Position numbers and translations under genes: made by a program. The notes beneath the pieces were generated by a model that searched no databases, was not told where the DNA came from, and worked only from the letters and a program-made list of their open reading frames with translations. 64,000 bases of DNA from Bdellovibrionaceae bacterium UBA6502 (GTDB lineage Bacteria; Bdellovibrionota; Bdellovibrionia; Bdellovibrionales; UBA840): the NCBI GenBank assembly GCA_002436415.1, contig DJMA01000028.1, forward strand, positions 124,001 through 188,000, in the 5' to 3' direction. Shown piece after piece: positions 61,120-64,000 of the stretch. Numbering within the stretch: the first letter of the stretch is position 1; each line of letters starts with the position of its first letter.

Positions 61120-62484
61120 ATGAGAGGGATTCAGATTAGGTTTAATGTATGTCGCATAGTTTTTTATGTTTTAGCGATTTGCTTTAGCTCCAGTTTATTT
61201 GCACAAACTCATTATTTTCAAAACTTAAATCATAATGACTATCAACTGCTTCCTGAAGACTTAAAGCGCATTCATCAGCGAACAAACTTTTCCATAAAAC
61301 ACTTAATCACTAAATATCCAAATCAAGTTATCAAAAAGTCTCTTTTCATTGGACACCCGGACGCACCAATCATTAACGCCGTCGGAGGGACTTTTACAAA
61401 TGCTCTCTATATGCGAGAGTATGCTTTACGACTGGCTTTAAAAACTCAAACAAATTTAGCATACAATTCAAACAATCTAGCAAAAGCCATACAAGCAAAA
61501 GCTTTTGCTGTAAACCTTACGGAACCTAGTGGCTTTGGAAATAGCTTAACAGGAGTCATTAGTGCGCCTAGAAATTTAAATTTTGGGCTAATGGAAATGA
61601 TCGCTGAACATTTATTTAGCATGGAAATCCTTTCCGAAATATCCGGACATAAAGTTCTAAATATTGGCCATAGCTTAGGTGGTTTCATTTTAGATTTTTC
61701 ATCCATTGGTGTGAGAACCGACAAAGCTGGCAAGCTCTATCTGGATCATTCGTATGGTCAAGAGGTGTCTAAAAAAATTCGTGGTAATATCTTGCTTGGA
61801 ACTCCATTCGCTTTAGCCAGTCATGACTTCGACGCTCATTTAATTCCTCTATTAACTGTAATTGGACCCAAAATCATTGATAGATCACCTGTGTTTCAAA
61901 AACTATATCGTTGGTTACACCAACATAACTATTTGTCACCAGAACAGTTGCATATGCCCTTAAGTCAGCTACAAAAAACTAGTTCATTTTTCTTACCTGG
62001 GCGATTAGAAAATTTCAGTCTCATTCCCCTTGTTGACCTAAGACTCCTTAGGGCGAGTGATATTCACGAATTAGCAAACCACACTTTGTCCAAATCTTAT
62101 CCAACAAAAATATTGAGAGAGTTCGACCGCATGCTCTCCGATGGTGATTTGATGATCGACTTTGAAAACAAAAGAGAAATTAGCCTCAAAAATTTGTATA
62201 AAACGGCAGATGCAAGTGCAAGGGTAGCTAGTTTTATCAATACCAATAGAAAAGACCCTGTCTCTCGTCCCAAAGACCTTTATATGCACGTAACCTTTTT
62301 CCGTGCCTTAGGGGTACAAGTTAGTAGTATGATCCAAGAAGGTGGTCATATGAACTCTCCCCTCGGCCTATACATTATAGATAGTGTTGAAGCCGCAGCC
62401 TTAATGTTTCGAGATACAGAAAGCGCCTTGAACAATCAAGACGCTTCAAATGCATTATATTCTTGCAGTAAAAGTGCAAAATAG
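61120..62484 (+). CDS. Secreted GxSxG hydrolase (lipase/esterase-like)
   Basis: 454 residues. Signal peptide (FNVCRIVFYVLAICFSSSLFA, cleaved before QTHYF). Nucleophile elbow NIGHSLGGF at 182-190 with Ser185, as in alpha/beta-hydrolase lipases. Candidate acid and His come later: HEL or EGGHMNSP (His near 408, a position consistent with the catalytic His). The N-terminal 100 residues and the segment 230-350 are unlike standard lipases. Exported, so it may act on lipids or esters outside the cell. One base separates its stop from the convergent chemoreceptor stop. Confidence 0.65.
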   Translation: MRGIQIRFNVCRIVFYVLAICFSSSLFAQTHYFQNLNHNDYQLLPEDLKRIHQRTNFSIKHLITKYPNQVIKKSLFIGHPDAPIINAVGGTFTNALYMREYALRLALKTQTNLAYNSNNLAKAIQAKAFAVNLTEPSGFGNSLTGVISAPRNLNFGLMEMIAEHLFSMEILSEISGHKVLNIGHSLGGFILDFSSIGVRTDKAGKLYLDHSYGQEVSKKIRGNILLGTPFALASHDFDAHLIPLLTVIGPKIIDRSPVFQKLYRWLHQHNYLSPEQLHMPLSQLQKTSSFFLPGRLENFSLIPLVDLRLLRASDIHELANHTLSKSYPTKILREFDRMLSDGDLMIDFENKREISLKNLYKTADASARVASFINTNRKDPVSRPKDLYMHVTFFRALGVQVSSMIQEGGHMNSPLGLYIIDSVEAAALMFRDTESALNNQDASNALYSCSKSAK

Positions 62485-62485
62485 T

Positions 62486-64000
62486 CTACGCGGACTTTCT
62501 AGCTTCCTCTACTAATTTATCTAAGAAGGTCGCCATCTCTGACAGCTCACTAGCAGCAGCAAGCGTCTCTTCGGCACCAGCGGCACTTTGAGCAGCAGCT
62601 TCATTTACTCCAGCAATAACAGTGGCAACACCCTCTACTGCAACTCTAGACTCTTCGATGATTCGAGATACTTCATTGGCAGTAGCACTTTGCTCCTCCA
62701 CAGAACTTGCAGTTCGAATTGAAATTTCACTCACCTGATCGATAGCTTGGTTCACACCAGCAATGGACTCAACCGCTAAATCACTATTACTTTGAACATT
62801 ATTAATTTTAGAAATAATGTCTTCCGTAGCCTCTGCCGTTTGCTTGGCAAGCTCTTTCACTTCGTTTGCTACCACAGCAAAACCTTTACCAGCTTCACCA
62901 GCTCTGGCTGCCTCGATCGTGGCGTTTAAAGCCAAAAGATTGGTTTGTTGTGCAATTGATGAAATTACCTTGATCACCTGGCCAATTTCTTGGGAAGCAT
63001 TACCAAGTTCATTCATAATTTTTGAAGCTTCTCCAGCCTTGTTTCTTGCCTCTGAAGACATTTCTGAAGACTGATTCGATGCTACTGAAACCTCTTTAAT
63101 AGATGCACTCATTTCTTCCGTGTTCACAGCTACAGATGATACTTTTTCCGTTACCAATCTAGTATTTTGTGAAGCCTCTTGAGAATCGGCAGAAGTTTTT
63201 CTAGCTCCTTCAGCCATATTCGTAGAAGTGGCCGTCAACTCCTCAGCAGCTGCCGCTAGTTTTTGAGTTGCCTCACCAAAACTATCAACAAGACGATTGT
63301 AAGCTTGTCTTTCTTCTGTTAGATCAGTGGCAAATTTAATTACCTTTACAACATCTCCATTTAAATCAAACAAAGGATTGTAAGACGCTTGAATCCAAAC
63401 TTCTTTACCACCCTTACCTAAACGGCGATATTTACCAGCATCAAAAGTTCCGCCTCTTAATTTTTCCCAAAACTGAGTGTACTCTGCACTTTCCGCATAA
63501 GACTTCTCAGCAAACATACTATGGTGTTTGCCTTGGATTTCTTCTAATGTATATCCAAGAGTATCTAAGAAATTTTTATTGGCAGTAAGAATTTTTCCAC
63601 TTGGATCAAACTCAATCACAGCCTGAGCTTTATCAATGGCTTCCATTTTTGATTCAAAATCATTGGTTTTAGTTTTTGATTCAGTGATATCAGAAGCGAA
63701 TTTAACAACCTTATAAACCCTACCTTTAGGGTCCAAAATTGGATTGTAAGAAGCCTGAATCCAGATCTCTTTACCACCCTTACCTAATCTTTTGTATTCA
63801 CCGGCATCAAACTGACCGCTTCTAAGTTTATCCCATAAGGCTTTATACTCAGGAGTATCTGCAATCCCTGGCTCGCCAAACATACTATGGTGTTTGCCTT
63901 GGATCTCACCTAAGCTGTAACCCATAGTTGATAGAAAGTTTTGATTGGCAGTTAAGATCGTGCCATCAGGTTGAAACTCGATCACTGCTTGGGATTTATC
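62486..64000 (-). CDS. Methyl-accepting chemotaxis protein with tandem PAS domains (5' end outside window)
   Basis: At least 505 residues; the frame is open to base 64000, so the N-terminus lies beyond the window and the GTG at 63985 is internal (the line QAVIEFQPDG repeats QAVIEFDPSG). Two PAS domains of 122 residues each are visible, sharing GKHHSMF, YxRLGKGGKEIWIQASYNP-type and VxKVxKFAxD segments. Then coiled coil and a signalling domain with tip SIAQQTNLLALNATIEAARA. No membrane segment in the visible part; it may be a soluble redox or energy sensor. PAS ligand unknown, possibly haem or flavin. Confidence 0.9.
   Translation of the reverse strand, partial: DKSQAVIEFQPDGTILTANQNFLSTMGYSLGEIQGKHHSMFGEPGIADTPEYKALWDKLRSGQFDAGEYKRLGKGGKEIWIQASYNPILDPKGRVYKVVKFASDITESKTKTNDFESKMEAIDKAQAVIEFDPSGKILTANKNFLDTLGYTLEEIQGKHHSMFAEKSYAESAEYTQFWEKLRGGTFDAGKYRRLGKGGKEVWIQASYNPLFDLNGDVVKVIKFATDLTEERQAYNRLVDSFGEATQKLAAAAEELTATSTNMAEGARKTSADSQEASQNTRLVTEKVSSVAVNTEEMSASIKEVSVASNQSSEMSSEARNKAGEASKIMNELGNASQEIGQVIKVISSIAQQTNLLALNATIEAARAGEAGKGFAVVANEVKELAKQTAEATEDIISKINNVQSNSDLAVESIAGVNQAIDQVSEISIRTASSVEEQSATANEVSRIIEESRVAVEGVATVIAGVNEAAAQSAAGAEETLAAASELSEMATFLDKLVEEARKSA
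63511..63904 (-). repeat. Tandem DNA repeat encoding duplicated PAS domains
   Basis: A 28-base stretch is identical at 63511-63538 and 63877-63904, exactly 366 bases (122 codons) apart. Flanking sequence also matches in blocks, including the region coding for GRLGKGGKE-like segments. The identity at DNA level suggests a recent duplication or gene conversion of the PAS unit; more copies may lie beyond the window edge. Confidence 0.75.

Noticed and set aside
1..64000. Mobile element, prophage, CRISPR array, tRNA or rRNA
   Set aside because: No transposase, integrase, phage structural gene, spaced direct repeats or tRNA cloverleaf was found on either strand by reading; a tRNAscan or CRISPR search was not possible.

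Overview
The window is a gene-dense, low-GC (by eye roughly 38-40%) chromosomal segment from a Gram-negative, LPS-bearing, aerobic bacterium. Diderm status follows from LptD, an outer-membrane lipoprotein signal and a beta-barrel protein. Aerobic metabolism follows from oxygen-dependent HemF and a complete 2-oxoglutarate dehydrogenase. The mix of a miaB-BFN (DUF151) pair, CHASE2 adenylate cyclase, class II cAMP phosphodiesterase, long cytoplasmic coiled-coil proteins, an H1-like Lys/Ala-rich protein and many secreted orphans fits the Bdellovibrionota (Bacteriovorax/Halobacteriovorax-like) or a related former deltaproteobacterial lineage. That placement is inference; no rRNA or other diagnostic marker is present. 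I see no tRNA, rRNA, insertion sequence, prophage or CRISPR array.

Layout. 1-6.2 kb: end of a partial gene, an NhaR-like LysR regulator, and a proB-proA-proC-putP operon uniting proline synthesis and uptake. 6.5-11.1 kb: an M24-type peptidase, guaB with a gamma-carbonic-anhydrase-like gene, and miaB with a BFN-domain gene. 11.5-14.2 kb: an acidic orphan, a histone-H1-like zinc-finger protein and a secreted DUF4097-like protein. 14.6-18.1 kb: a ketone-body operon (thiolase, scoA, scoB, DUF4442) and a PilZ-like protein. 18.2-25.4 kb: queE-hemF and sucA-sucB-lpd. 25.7-30.3 kb: a DUF3307 membrane protein, a cyclic-nucleotide-binding protein, pyk and a long coiled-coil protein. 30.5-38.5 kb: orphan envelope genes (1093-aa lipoprotein, beta-barrel, FecR-like secreted protein, TPR protein) plus a tandem-GYF membrane protein. 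38.8-43.7 kb: a VKOR-DsbA fusion, a tail-anchored orphan, another coiled coil, a BtaA-like DUF3419 enzyme and a STAS protein. 43.8-51.1 kb: rsmI, CHASE2 adenylate cyclase, class II cAMP phosphodiesterase, lptD and a small membrane protein. 51.3-54.7 kb: an arsS/rSAM-selenodomain cluster. 54.7-64 kb: two chemoreceptors flanking a methyltransferase, a small Cys-rich secreted protein, a DEDDh exonuclease, a YgfZ-like protein and a secreted GxSxG hydrolase.

How the genes work together. A cAMP circuit can be drawn from cyclase, phosphodiesterase and cNMP-binding receptor. Periplasmic disulfides can be made by VKOR-DsbA and used by Cys-rich exports and LptD. The most distinctive system is the tight three-gene operon ArsS-like radical SAM enzyme, methylthioadenosine-phosphorylase-like enzyme, and a single polypeptide fusing the two rSAM/selenodomain-associated transferases, with no arsenic methyltransferase visible. 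The second most distinctive is the set of orphan envelope genes at 30.5-36.7 kb, arranged as two translationally coupled pairs.

Genes are packed tightly: several convergent pairs overlap or nearly touch, and at three places a Rho-independent terminator directly abuts the next start codon. Start codons were moved from the longest reading frame to an internal ATG, GTG or TTG where a Shine-Dalgarno sequence, signal peptide or family length supported it; each case is stated.
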